Position numbers and translations under genes: made by a program. The notes under the pieces were generated by a model. The model saw only the letters and a program-made list of their open reading frames with translations, had not been told where the DNA came from and ran no database searches. From the NCBI GenBank assembly GCA_032622095.1, contig CP136069.1, forward strand, positions 200,229,239 through 200,293,238: a DNA stretch of 64,000 nt. The letters are read 5' to 3'. This document shows, piece after piece, positions 10,150-21,552 of this stretch; positions within the stretch are counted from its first letter, which is position 1, and each line of letters starts with the position of its first letter. The stretch is from Siphonodentalium dalli (Eukaryota > Mollusca > Scaphopoda > Gadilida > Siphonodentaliidae).

Positions 10150-12605
10150 TGTATAACTATAACGTTAACAGTCTGATCATACCAGCCGATATATAGCAAC
10201 TTATAGATTGTCATGTTATAATCACCGGTGAGCGTGTTGAACAACTATTTTAGGCATTCTTAATATCACAATTACATCTGCATAACTATGTTCATGGTAA
10301 ATCAGCTTTTTCACATTTGCACCTGTTACAAGTTTGGGATTTGCAACAACACTTGATGAGATCTGAACACACAACTGCAGCTTCTGGTAATGTAGTCCAC
10401 AATGGCCACATCCACGAGCTTCAAAACGTTCGAGTTCTTTGAAAATAATTGAGGAAGAATCTAGTTGAATAAAAGGTTGATTCGCCAATAGAAGAAATGT
10501 ACAATGTATCTGTGATTAACGGTGTAATATTTCCATGCCAACCAGAAACATTTTCTGCCCTTTCCCATGGAAGAAGGAAGTGGTATCACAACCATATATC
10601 GAATGAAAAATGGGAAGTGAAAAACAATTGTCGCCCAGAGCGGAACATGTGCTGTTGACATATTTTGGTACAATGTTTTAGGTTTGCCTGTTCCTAGAGA
10701 AACCAAAAATCAGCACCACTGCTAGCATTGGTAAACTTTGAAAACTGACCGAGGACAATTACCAGGACATCTGTGTCAACAATCACCATGACAACAGTTT
10801 CTCAAGATTTACTTGGAAGAATTTGCTATTTTGAGAGTTGACAAACATTATGTTTATATGTTTATCACTTTATCATCACGGATAACATGTTCTGACACAG
10901 TACTTGTCAGGAATTCAAATAGTTCAAGCTTATTGTCAGAATTACGGAGGAAGTCTTTCCATTATTTTCGGAATGATAGTTTGTCCACCAACTATACCAC
11001 GATTCTCACTATAATGCTGCCTTTTAAACACACAACATATATGGCATTAAAACTTCTTAGTTTGTAGAGTAGAAACTTCATTAGTGACTGCGTAATCACC
11101 AAACGTAGATCTTATAGCAGAGCGCCTTCATCGAATATCTTGCCTGTACTTCCAATATTTTATTTCTAGTATGTTCGAACAACATTTGGGCACTTCAAAA
11201 AACCCGAAATTGCTTCTCCGCTATTCCAAATCGATCAAGTGCACGAACAGGAGAACATCAAATTGAAAGGAAATGGAGGGTTGATAGGTTTAACAGAGAA
11301 CCCATCAACAATAACGAGCCAACCAATTGAGTGATGGGGACACATACGTGTTTTTTTCTCATGAGAGTCAGCTATTTCCCCCGCCTTATCAACGGGAGGT
11401 AAATTCAAGGGGACAAAATCTGATTTGCTGGGATGTATCTGGGAAGCAACTGGAGGTATATCGCACCCACCTAAAAATGTTCAGTGCAAGATATTCGATG
11501 GAGGCGTTCTTGTGGATATGATTGTACCTGCGATAGGATCTACTTTTGATGATTACGCACAGTCACTAATGCAGTTTCTACTCTACAAACCAAGAAGTGT
11601 TAATGTCATATATGATCTGTGGGACAGGTATTTTGAATGCAGCACCACAAAAGGCGGCACTCGTGTGAATCGTGGCACAGGTCTTGGATACAAACTGGTG
11701 CCAAAACTAAGATTCCGAAAATGGAACAACTTCCTTCGTGATTCTGACAATAAGTTTGAACTATTTGAATTCCTGACAATTAAAGCTTCAGAACATGTTA
11801 TATGTCATAATAGAGTTATATACAGTACAGAAGGTTCGTCAACTCTCAAAGTAGCAAATTATTCCGTGTCCTTCTTGAGAAACTGTTGTCAGGAGGAAGC
11901 TGATATTAGAATATTAGAATAGATGTCCTGTTAATTTTCCTCTATCAGTTTTCAAAGTTTACCGATGCCAACAGTGGTGCTGATATAGGGTTTCTCTAGG
12001 AAGAGGCAAAACGGAAACATTGTATCATGCCAACAGCACATTTTACAATCTGGGGACGACAAGTGTTTATCTCTACATGGTTTCGATACCACTTTCTTTT
12101 ACCATGGAAAGGGGAAAAAGTTTCTGGATGGCATGGAAATATTATCTCGCGATCACAGATACATTTCTTCTATCGGCGAATCAACATTTTATTCAATTAG
12201 ATTCATCCTCAGTTATTTTCAAAGAACTCGGAACGTTTCATTATCATTACGTATAATAAATGTCAAAAGTTGCTGATTAAATAGGCACGAAGAGAAATCT
12301 TCGCCAAAACGTGTGGCTCAATAGAAGGTACAGCATATGCAACGAGCTGTCTACCAGGCAAGATTGTGGTACACTTGTCATGACAAGCTGCAAGTGTGTT
12401 CAGTACTCATTAAGTGTTGTTGCAAATCCCAAACAAGTAACAGATGCAAAAGCTGATTTACTGTGCACAGAGTTATGTAGATGTAATTGTGATACTAAGA
12501 GTGCCTAAAATATGTGTTCAACGTAGAAACACACGCACCGGTGATACAAAATGACAATCTATGAGTTGCTATCTATCGGCTGGTATTATCAGACTGAACA
12601 TTATA
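10150..12605. mobile_element. Large inverted-repeat element (arms about 0.65-0.73 kb)
   Basis: The left arm (about 10150-10815) reads on the minus strand like the right arm (about 11872-12605) on the plus strand. Shared blocks include ctggttggcatggaaatatt versus ctggatggcatggaaatatt, cagatacat...cttctat.ggcgaatcaac, and caccggtgat...gacaatctat near the outer edges. The spacer (10816-11871) is single-copy. Both arms hold matching parts of one decayed protein frame, so the structure is either a transposon with long inverted ends or two head-to-head copies of a multicopy gene. The Helitron copy at 12617 begins just outside the right arm. Confidence 0.7.
11425..12508 (+). pseudogene. Decayed member of a multicopy invertebrate ORF family (VWDxY / FLR / EEADxR)
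   Basis: The first part (11425-11922) encodes FDGGVLVDMIVPAIGSTFDD, YAQSLMQFLLYKPRSVNVIY, DLWDRYFE, RVNRGTGLG, WNNFLRDSDNKFELFEFL and CCQEEADIRILE. I recall this pattern (FDEYA...VWD.Y...RG.G.R...NW..FLR.D.NK.ELF.FL...EEADTR) from large repeated families in molluscs and cnidarians. The second part (12020-12508, other frames) continues with MERGKSFWMAWKYY, FIQLDSSSVIFKELG and a cysteine-rich end, CTELCRCNCD. Several frameshifts and a premature stop at 11920 make it non-functional. In the inverted left arm (10222-10800, minus) the counterpart keeps VIVDTDVLVIV and GKGRKCFWLAWKYY. The acidic DTD and EEAD residues suggest a metal-dependent nuclease (PIN-like), which is only an inference. Confidence 0.6.
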
Positions 12606-12616
12606 GTTATATAGCA

Positions 12617-13619
12617 CTAACAGGTGGACCCGACTTCGTCCGGACTGTTTCCCCTCTGCTTTTCGGCGAATTGTGCGATTTGACCTTGAATTGTCCATTT
12701 TGAAGGTCAAGGTGGGGTGGGGTCACGATTTGACCCGTCCAAAACACTGCCCGGAGGTAAGTACCCGACAAAAGTACCCGTCGAAATCCATCCGGTTTTA
12801 CCCGATTTTACCTCGAATTGATCATTTTGAAGGTCAAGGTCAGGTCGGGGTCACGACTCGACTTCGTCCGGGCTGTTTCCCCTCTGCTTTTCGGCGAATT
12901 GGGCGATTTGACCTTGAATTGTCGATTTTGAAGGTCAAGATCAGGTGGGGGGTCACTATTTGACCAGTCCAAAACACTGCCCGGATATAAGTACCCGACA
13001 AAAGTATCCGTCGAAATCCATCCGGTTTTACCCGATTTGACCTCGAATTGATGATTTTGAAGGTCAAAGTCAGGTCGGGGTCACGATTTGACCCGTCCAA
13101 AACACCCAGTGGACAAAAGTAACACTATGTATCAAATTTCGTACCCGGCAAAAGTACCCGTCGAATCCATCTGGTTTTACCCGATTTGACCTCGAATTGA
13201 TCATTTTGAAGGTCAATGTCAGGTCGGGGTCACGATTCGAACCGTCCAAAACACCCAGAGGACAAAAGTAACCATACGTATCAAATTTCGTCGAAATCCC
13301 ATAACAATTCGCGATTTGACCTTGAATTGTCCCGATTTCAAGGTCACGTCGCACGGGCAAATTAATAGGCATAAGACACTCCCCGGCCGAAAGTACCCCA
13401 CATACCAAGTTTCATCGAAATCCCGTGATATTCGGGCGTTTGACCTTGAAATGACCCGATTTCAAGGTCAATATCACGTCGCACGGGAAAATTAATAGAC
13501 CTATGCCACTTCCCGGCCGAAAATACCCCCACATACCAAGTTTCATCGCAATCGTTGAGGCCGTTTTCGAGTTCATCTCGAACACACACACAGACAGATA
13601 TTCCAAAATATATAATAGA
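12617..13619 (-). mobile_element. Non-autonomous Helitron-like element 1
   Basis: The 3' end (plus strand ctaacaggtggacccgactt, i.e. TTAG where CTAG is usual) lies at 12617, and the 5' end matches TCTATTATATATTTTGGAA on the minus strand near 13619. Just inside the 3' end is the cccgacttcgtccgg stem-loop, as expected of Helitrons. The interior repeats blocks with tgaccttgaattg, aaggtcaaggtcaggt and acccgtccaaaacac about four times, so this copy has internal expansion. Confidence 0.65.
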
Positions 13620-13705
13620 GAACAAACATGGATTTAAGAACACATTATAAACAAAGATATGCCGTGCCTTATGTTATGTGTATTATTGATGGACAATTTA
13701 AAGTT

Positions 13706-13713
13706 GTGACCTG

Positions 13714-13782
<69 letters not shown>
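13706..13782. repeat. (TA)n microsatellite
   Basis: Uninterrupted TA dinucleotide run directly against the CTAG end of Helitron-like copy 2, consistent with insertion between A and T. Confidence 0.95.
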
Positions 13783-13783
<1 letters not shown>

Positions 13784-14567
13784 TAGAAGGTGACCCGACT
13801 TCGTCCGGGCTTTGACCTTGAATTGACCATTTTGAATGTCAAGGCCAGGTGGGGTCCAACACCAACACCCGAAAAATGGTGGAAATCGACCCAGCGGATA
13901 CCGGGAAATCGGCCCAGCGGATACCGAGATACCGTATGCATCAAATTTCGTTCGTAAAAATCCACCAGTTTAACCCGATTTGATTTCCACTCAAGTGTAT
14001 AAACGCGCCTCATATACACACGCTCATTAATTATCAAGTTTCAACGTAAAGATAAATTACCATCGGTGCCCGAGATATCGCCAAGACGTCTGAAACAGTC
14101 AAATGCATCGGCCGGTTAAGCGTTAACGTGATCTAACGTTATGACCTCTAACGACGTCATAGAAGTTACGCATTGTTTTTATCCTGATGGGAGATAGTAC
14201 CACTTATTCTTGATAATTGAGGCAGATAACTAAAACGGATACATACGCATTATATATCGTTGGAAAGAGGAAACACGAAAGATTCTCATAGTGTCATTAT
14301 TATGACTGGCATTTTAGTATTCGCGCTGTTTCGAATCGATTTGTAAGCACCGAACTCAAATGAAAGTCCCGTAACACAGCGTAAAAACAGATTTGACCTC
14401 GGCACGTGAAAAGTTGACCTCGGATCTGAAAATTAATAGGCCCATGCCACCCCCGGCCGAAAATACCCCCACATACCAAGTTTCATCGAAATCGGCTGGG
14501 CCGTTTTCGAGTTCATCGCGAACACACAGATACACACACACACAGATCTTCCAAAATATATAATAGA
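13783..14567 (-). mobile_element. Non-autonomous Helitron-like element 2
   Basis: CTAG at 13783-13786 (minus-strand 3' end) is followed by aaggtgacccgacttcgtcc, whose cccg...cggg stem-loop sits about 10 nt from the end. The 5' end is TCTATTATATATTTTGGAAG (minus) ending at 14567. Both ends sit in A/T context: CTAG is followed by T, and TC is preceded by A on the element strand. No protein is encoded. Element 3 (15456-16211) is an inverted copy of almost the whole length. Confidence 0.75.
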
Positions 14568-14570
14568 TAG

Positions 14571-14612
<42 letters not shown>

Positions 14613-15455
14613 TGTAATACGACCCTGCCTAACTATGCTTAAAAGCCATGTTCTGATTGGCCAGTGGTCCGAGTTACCATGGCTATCTCGTTCCAGTTTT
14701 GTGGTACAATTCTACTTTTTCCAATTGTACCACGAAAAAAATCGGTTTATTGAGATCGCCGCACGCGACTTTTCCCGTCTTTTCTAACTCCGCGCAAACG
14801 GGGCATCAACGGAGTACACCCGCACCCGTAACCCTTTGAATTTTGCTACATCTTGACAATCTTGCGAATTTTCTAGCGATTTGTCGCTTGAAACCAGTTT
14901 GGTTGCCAATGAATATGGTCCAAATGGTGTTATGTTATATTGATATATGTTACGACCAAAGAAAGTTACTTAATAAGTATATTAAATGACAAAATAAAGC
15001 CATGGGGCCGGGCTGTGCATTCGTCGATTCGAATCTCGATCATATTCCGTTATTCGATATTTCGGAATCAAGTTGAAAATGAAAGCGTTTGTTCACCAGT
15101 ACAGAAGGGGGATACGATTAGTTTAGTAAACTAGATCATTTAGATCGCTTTGTGTAAGGAAAATGGTCCATAGTCGATGATCATATTCATGTTGTCCCAA
15201 CAACGTTCAACACAGAAATGACTGCAATCGTATTTCCTGTACAATTTAAATGAAAGGCACGGGCGCCGCTGAAAAACATCGTTTTTTAGCCAATCATAAC
15301 GATTATTTTCTAGAAGAGGTGCCTCGAAAAGTCAACGGGGGAATTTTATAACAAGACAAGATTACCGGAGTACTCCATGCAAAGAAATTGAGTACGCCCA
15401 ATACGAATTTTGTGGTACAACTTGACCATACACACCTCTACACCGTGTATTTATT
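14568..15455. other. Spacer between inverted Helitron-like copies; no gene seen
   Basis: Starts with a TA microsatellite (14574-14607). It includes a short inverted repeat around gtggtacaattctac / gtaccacgaaaa (14700-14735). The open frames are short and resemble nothing I recognise. Together with elements 2 and 3 this makes a structure of about 2.4 kb able to fold as a long hairpin. Confidence 0.5.
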
Positions 15456-16211
15456 TCTTAAATATTTTGGAAGATCTGTGTGTGTGTGTGTGTGTGTGGT
15501 GTGTCTGTGTGTGTGCGTGTTCGCGATGAACTCGAAAACGGCAGACCCGATTTCGATGAAACTTCGTATGTGAGGGTACTATCGGTCGAGAAGTGGCATA
15601 GGCCTATTGATTTTCAGATCCGAGGTCAACTTTTCACATGCCGAGGTCAAATATGTGTTTACGCTGTGTTACGGGACTTTCATTTGAGTTCGGTGCTTAC
15701 AAATCGATTCGAAACAGCGCGAATAATAAAATGCCAGTCATAATAATGACACTGTGAGAAACTTTCGTGTTTCCTCTTTCCAACGATATATAATGCGTAT
15801 GTATCCGTTTTAGTTATCTGCCTCAATTATCAAGAAGAAGTGGTACTATCTTCCATCAGGATAAAAACAATGCGTAACTTCTATGACGTCGTTAGAGGGC
15901 ATAACGTTAGATCACGTTAACGCTTAACCGGCCGATGCATTTGACTGTTTCAGACGTCTTGGCGATATCTCGGGCTCCGATAATTAATGAGCGTGTGTAT
16001 ATGAGACGCGTTTATATACTTGAGTGGAAATCAAATCGGGTTAAACTGGCGGATTTTTACGGACGAAATTTGATGCATATATATGGTATCTCGGTATCCG
16101 CTGGGCCGATATTATATATTTTGGAAGATCTGTGAGTGTGTGTGTGGTGTGTCTGTGTGTAAAATGGTCAATTCAAGGTCAAAGCCCGGACGAAGTCGGG
16201 TCACCTTCTAG
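15456..16211 (+). mobile_element. Non-autonomous Helitron-like element 3 (inverted to element 2)
   Basis: The 5' side has aatattttggaagatctgtg followed by a GT-rich run. The body mirrors element 2 (for example gatccgaggtcaacttttca and tttcctctttccaacgatat). The 3' end is gaagtcgggtcaccttctag ending in CTAG at 16208-16211, followed by T. At about 16105-16150 a second 5' end (attatatattttggaagatc) is joined directly to a short 3' end, so a small internally deleted copy appears nested near the terminus. Confidence 0.72.
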
Positions 16212-16218
16212 TATATAT

Positions 16219-16276
<58 letters not shown>
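16212..16276. repeat. (TA)n microsatellite
   Basis: TA run abutting the CTAG end of Helitron-like element 3 and ending at the start of the foldback element. Confidence 0.9.
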
Positions 16277-16282
<6 letters not shown>

Positions 16283-16460
16283 ATTGTGAAATAACACCTT
16301 TAAGACCTTTGAAATTTATATACGAACAAGCTTTCGGCTTTCGCCTTTCTCAAGTTCACTCACAATCAACTTGTGAGTGAACTTGAGAAAGGCGAAAGCC
16401 GAAAGCTTGTTCGTATATAAATTTCAAAGGACTTAAAGGTGTTATTTCACAATCCATCAT
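16277..16460. mobile_element. Foldback element: near-perfect hairpin with arms of about 85 nt
   Basis: The left arm begins gatggattgtgaaataacac and includes caagctttcggctttcgcct. The right arm is its reverse complement, separated by only about 10 nt (acaatcaacttgt at the tip). The two arms differ by little more than a one-base indel near aagacctttg / aaggacttaa. No coding content. TA repeats flank it on the left. Confidence 0.92.
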
Positions 16461-16520
16461 CATACAGCTAGGATACAGACCTTTATCGGCTACAGAAGTA
16501 TTATATATATATATATATAT

Positions 16521-16786
16521 AATTTTGAGACATGTATATTCGATCGATATACAGTTTCATCATTGTGCGGTCTTTTTTCAATCCCGAAATTTGTACTCAA
16601 TTTCGATGTATACACCAGATTTTTCGATGTTTTAATGACATTTGACCTGTTATCTTATTTTCTGCTGCATCCTATACATAAAAATGCAAAAACCAGAAAA
16701 GTTTATTTTTTCAAGACCGCTGTGGATGTTTCGACAGCACAATGATGAAATTATATATCGACAGAATGTACATGTCTCAAAACTAA
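16521..16786. mobile_element. MITE with terminal inverted repeats of about 46 bp
   Basis: The left end ttttgagacatgtatattcg and the right end (reverse complement ttttgagacatgtacattct) match over about 46 nt, down to tttcatcattgtgc. The 170-bp interior has an open frame with no family resemblance. The superfamily is unclear. Confidence 0.8.
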
Positions 16787-16917
16787 CGGGGCTGAAATGC
16801 CTTTAACAATTTTTTATAACAATCATTTTATAGACAAAAGACAACCTAAATCGGTTGAACAAGGAGAGGTGTTAACAATTAAAGCCCCAGATAACTAGTT
16901 GTGACTGACATGCAAAA

Positions 16918-17133
16918 CGTAGGCAGACCGGATTTGGTCCAGACCTTGACCTTCAAAATGATCAATTCAAGGTCAAATCGGGTAAAACCGGATGGATTTC
17001 GACGGGCACGTTTGTCGGGTACTTTTGACCGGGCAGTGTTTTTGGACTGGTCAAATCGTGACCCCACTTGACCTTGACCTTCAAAATGGACAATTCAAGG
17101 TCAAAGCCCGGACGAAGTCGGGTCACCTTCTAG
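16918..17133 (+). mobile_element. Helitron-like element 4, 5'-truncated
   Basis: Contains the gaccttgaccttcaaaatg and tcaaggtcaaatcgggtaaa blocks and ends gaagtcgggtcaccttctag, with CTAG at 17130-17133 followed by TATATA. Only the 3' third of the usual element is present. Confidence 0.75.
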
Positions 17134-20100
17134 TATATATATAGATATATAAGTGCACCCCTCTTGTATGCTAGATTACATAAGTCAATGCTATTGGGTC
17201 AAATATATCCATTGATGGTATAATAGATTTTAAACAATTTTATTCTGTTTCACCTAGATATTACATGTGTACATTATACACCTTTATACGTGTTGTATTC
17301 GACATACATTTTCGAAACTTTTGAGACCGCATATTGCATATTATGTTTGGGAAATTTCAACAGTATACTGACAATGAGGTTGTTACATTATGATATATGA
17401 TGAATTGCGATCGACAAACTCACTTTATAAGATTTAACCAAAGATTTATTGAATCCGTACAACAAAGTCACATTTTCGTGAATTTTTGGGTGAGGGATAA
17501 CATAAACCAAATTTTCGGAAACGTTGTTAAATATTAATCACATAAAATGTATTTATTGTTTTCAGTATATTTGTCCAAAACATATAAGACCAAACATTGT
17601 GAACTATCGCAAATATCCTATGAGTAAATGACCATTTATTGGGAAAAAATATTTGAAATGACGAGGATTTTCTTACAAAATTGCATATGTTTTGTCGAAA
17701 AAGTTGTAAATTTCAACTTTGGTCATTACGTAAGTAATTGCCATTACAGTATTTCGAAATTTGATCGAATAGTGTCCTTTATAGATTCTCATCCATGTTC
17801 TATTGGATGTTTATCACAAAAACAAAATTTCATGATTTTTGGGGTGAGGGGTAACAAAATCCAAAATTTGTAAAATATAGTTACGAATTTGTCCGTTATG
17901 TTGTATATTTCGTTTGCAGTATAGATTTTTGAAATTTTTAAGATCTTAGTCTTTGATCTGGACTGAAAAAGTTTTTAGATATTGTCTGTTTATTATTCCG
18001 AAATAATTGAATCAAGAATGATTTTGTCTAAAAATTTCATGTTTTTGGTCCAAAAAGTGATAAATTACAAATTTGGCCAGCCTGAGTTGCTATTATCTTC
18101 AAAATATGACAATGTCGGGTGGAATGACGCTCTTATTAGGCATGTGCTTTAAATTTTATACCAGTTGGAACGTCATGATGAAATAATGATTGAATTTCGC
18201 GACCATCTTGGATTTATACTGGAAACAAGGGTTAATATTGATCAGAAACCTGTTTCTATTTCACTTTCTGAAAGAGCACACCTAACTTGACATAATATAA
18301 AAAATGGCACTTTTGGCCAGTCCGTACCAACAAAAACGCAAAGTCACTACACTAATATGAGAGAAACACGAATTACACCTATAAACTGATTATGATGTCC
18401 AAAACGCACACAAATAACTAAATAGCTATATGACATCGGCAGCAAAAGGTTAATGTGACGTCATTTCATTGCACCGGAAGTCCAATTACACCTGGTGAAC
18501 TAGCAGAAAGAATATGCACGCGAAGATATAGTGCGCTATTCTGTTCTCAGTTTGTGACATTATATCGTATGTTTATTAGATTAATACGAATTACATATTC
18601 TATTTATCGTATAGCAATGTCCAAAACTATATATTTAAAGATTATAGTTGCGAGAATTTCGGCATCGCGTTGATTGACGCGCACGAATTTGACCTGCATT
18701 TAGTTAGAGATGCGGCTCGGCCCCGGCTGCCATTCAGCCAATCAGAACACACTTTTTTTGTCAACAAACCAATCAAATTATCGGAAGTTGATATGAACTA
18801 GTAATTGATATGGAATTGATTTATGACATACTTTCCAACGTAAATAATGATTGAGTAATTTGAGTCATATGATAAATATATACGCTCATTATAAAAGAAT
18901 AGCTCCTTGAGCTGTTGAACAGATTCAGTGGAAAAAATGTATTCTGGTAAATTATTCCAGTTTATTATCAATCTTTGTGAAAAGAAATATTTTCGCACAT
19001 CATTGACAATTATGGTCAGAGACGTGGCGACAGGGGTTGGGGAGTGTCATAACCCCCAACATTGGTCAAATTTTCAACAGTTGGAAATTTCATACCTGCC
19101 AAAACATTAGTTGGAAATTTCACACCAACAATAGGTTGAAAATGTTCTTGTAGTTTGAATTTCAAACAATTTATTGGGGGAATTAATTGTTTTTGGACCA
19201 CTATTTGCATATTTTCCTATTTTTTGTCAATTTTCCAACCTTAGGGGGGGGGGGGGGGGTTGACAGGTTGGAAATTTCCTACACTTGGAAAGCTTGCGTC
19301 CTCTTCGCTCCCCCGTGGCCAGTCAAAAACTTCTAGTTAATTTAAAAAAAAACCTTATTGTCATACATTTGGTCAACATTGTCATTGGAATTGTCATCAG
19401 TTGGAAAATTTCCAACCTAAGTGGGGGTGTCAGGTTTGAAATTTCCAACTCTAGGAAGGCTTGAGGCTAGTCTAGATGCAAGGATTTTGCGATTTTCTTG
19501 TTCAGATTTCAAAATTTTCGCACACCGGGCAGAACCATGGTCGGCCCGGTGTGTCATTGTCCCTCCCATGCATGGCCAATACAACACTACTAATTTGGTT
19601 AAACTTGTGGACTGAAATGGTCATCAGTTGGATTTATTTCCAATCTGAGGGGGTGAGTATGATGTTTGAAATTTCCAACACTAGGATAGGCCAGTCCAGA
19701 TGCTAGGATTTGCGATTTTCTTGTATAGTTTTCACAATTTTCTCAGACCGGGCCGAACAACCATGGTCAGCCCGGTGTGTCCTGCTTTCTTGTCCGTAGC
19801 CGTGTGCATTTATCTGGAGTTAGACCACTAGATGTTAGGATTTATGCAATTTTTCAGGTTAAAACATCTGAATGTTCTCATACCGGGAATATAGAATCAT
19901 GGTTTATTAATATAGAGTAGATTAGGCTTGAGTACTACTGAGGCGCAACGGGTGGGGGGTGCAAATGGAACTATGCAAAACTTGTGTTTATGTCTGATTC
20001 TGATTCAAGGGAGGGGGGTGCAATTGGAATTTCCCAATGTGAACACCCCCCCCCCAACAGAGACCCTCTAGCCACGTCCCTGATTATGGTTATGGTTATG

Positions 20101-21217
20101 CGCACGTGTTTCTTTGTGGAGTGCGTCTTCAAAAAATACACATCTGTTTATGTTGTACAACCAGTGTGTCAGCGTGTACATTTGCGTTTTTTACATTCTC
20201 GAGCGGGTGACAATTCTCATTGTTATCCTCCTCCCTATTTTCCACCCTTCTGATTGGCCCATGTCCTGTCACGTGCCGGGCGACAAATCACACTGTCGCC
20301 CGCTTAGCCGGGAGACATTGTTTTTGTCGCCCGCCTGATGCTGTATTGCAAGAATATCTCCAAAGACACACTGCAGTAACTCATCTATTTCACATCACTA
20401 TACGTACTAAAAAATCATAGATCTTATATACCCACGGATTCGCAATACACGCCAGTTGTGGTGTTTGCTAATTTGCATATATTTTAGTGAACACTAATAT
20501 TCGAACTTTTAAGTTGATATTTTTATTGGACAAGTGTTATTATTTACTTTTTACATCGAAACATCTCGGTGAATCAATTTGTTCATGTCGACATTATGAT
20601 GCAAGATTGAAAGAGAGGATCCCTTGAGGTTGGTTGGTTATAAATGTTCCTGGTAGACAACGTAATGCATACGTTTGTCGCGAATGAATGGTACTGTACA
20701 CTTATCCTCCGCGATGTCTGCAATGTGATCATAGAAGTATTTTATGTGAGGATCGCCATGAGCACTGACACATATGAATGTACATTATTGAAATTGACAA
20801 CTTCCCAATAGCTTTCGGAGAAGACCGTTATGAAATGAACATCGTGAGTAAATTGCGCACACAAGACGACATTGAATATGCCACATTGCAGAAGACGAGA
20901 ACATACCTATATGGCCAGCGATGTATATATACGTCCATGACATGGCTTATTGGTTTACATTGCATGGACCGATATTGACGATTTAACCACCAAATTGATC
21001 GTAAATAAACGCGGATTATCAAACGCTTAACAGCTTGACTATCGTTTATGGAACAGAAATGCTATGGGACGATAAGTTTTACTGACAATATACATAATCG
21101 GGTAAGAAAGCACTCGTGACTCAGGGCAACATCGTGCGTGCGGATGGCAAGGATTTTATTATGTGATATAATCGGATAACAAAACAGTTGTTGCCCTTCT
21201 TCTCGGGAGACATTGAG
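17134..21217. other. GRL-2 intron 1: repeats, no gene recognised
   Basis: 17150-17350 is the inverted partner of 9830-10030. At 17450-18100 a block with ttttttgg.tgaggg.taaca and aaaatt recurs in diverged form. From 19020 to 19790 the palindromic word ttggaaatttccaac and variants occur many times, with a G run at 19244-19259 and a C run near 20047. At 20198-20340 there are relatives of the hairpin at 21218 (cgggagacattg, gcgggcgaca). Open frames such as 18455-18673 and 20778-20978 are short and unsupported. Confidence 0.5.
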
Positions 21218-21300
21218 ATTTGTCACCCGCTCGAGAACGGAATGTCTCCCTCGGAGCTTCGCTCCTCGGGAGACATTCCGTTCTCGAGCGGGTGACAAAT
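21218..21300. repeat. 83-bp hairpin (cgggagacatt / aatgtctcccg)
   Basis: The arms atttgtcacccgctcgagaa and ttctcgagcgggtgacaaat pair around the tip ggagcttcgctcc, with a two-base mismatch near the tip. Related half-copies with gggcgacaactgtataatg follow at 21305-21370, and another relative lies at 20198-20340, so this is a repeat family. Confidence 0.85.
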
Positions 21301-21448
21301 ATCAATGTCTCCCTCGACAACGGGCGACAACTGTATAATGTTCCCCTCGACAGCGGGCGACAACTATATATTGATGGCATATATATATTTATGAGAGGGC
21401 GTGAAACCAAACCACTCACTGACATCCACTATATATTGTGTGCTTCAG

Positions 21449-21517
21449 ATACACGCTCCTTTAATACATCTTCATGGTATAGAGGTCACCAAACTCGATG
21501 AAGCCGATTTCCGGGAG
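21449..21517 (+). CDS. GRL-2 exon 2: S6-S7 intracellular loop
   Basis: 69 nt between acceptor gtgtgcttcag and donor gag|gtaagt, phase 0 at both ends, encoding IHAPLIHLHGIEVTKLDEAD followed by FRE. It joins in frame to exon 1 (ending ...RAMNLHSV) and to exon 3 (starting VTMFTSRL). Length, frame and both splice sites are identical in the GRL-1 copy at 574-642. The exon is preceded by an 11.8-kb intron full of transposons, and the 21-bp minisatellite begins about 35 bp after its donor. The exon chain is inferred because no transcript is available. Confidence 0.6.
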
Positions 21518-21552
21518 GTAAGTAATTGTTTGGTGTGCATAATAATGCCTTA

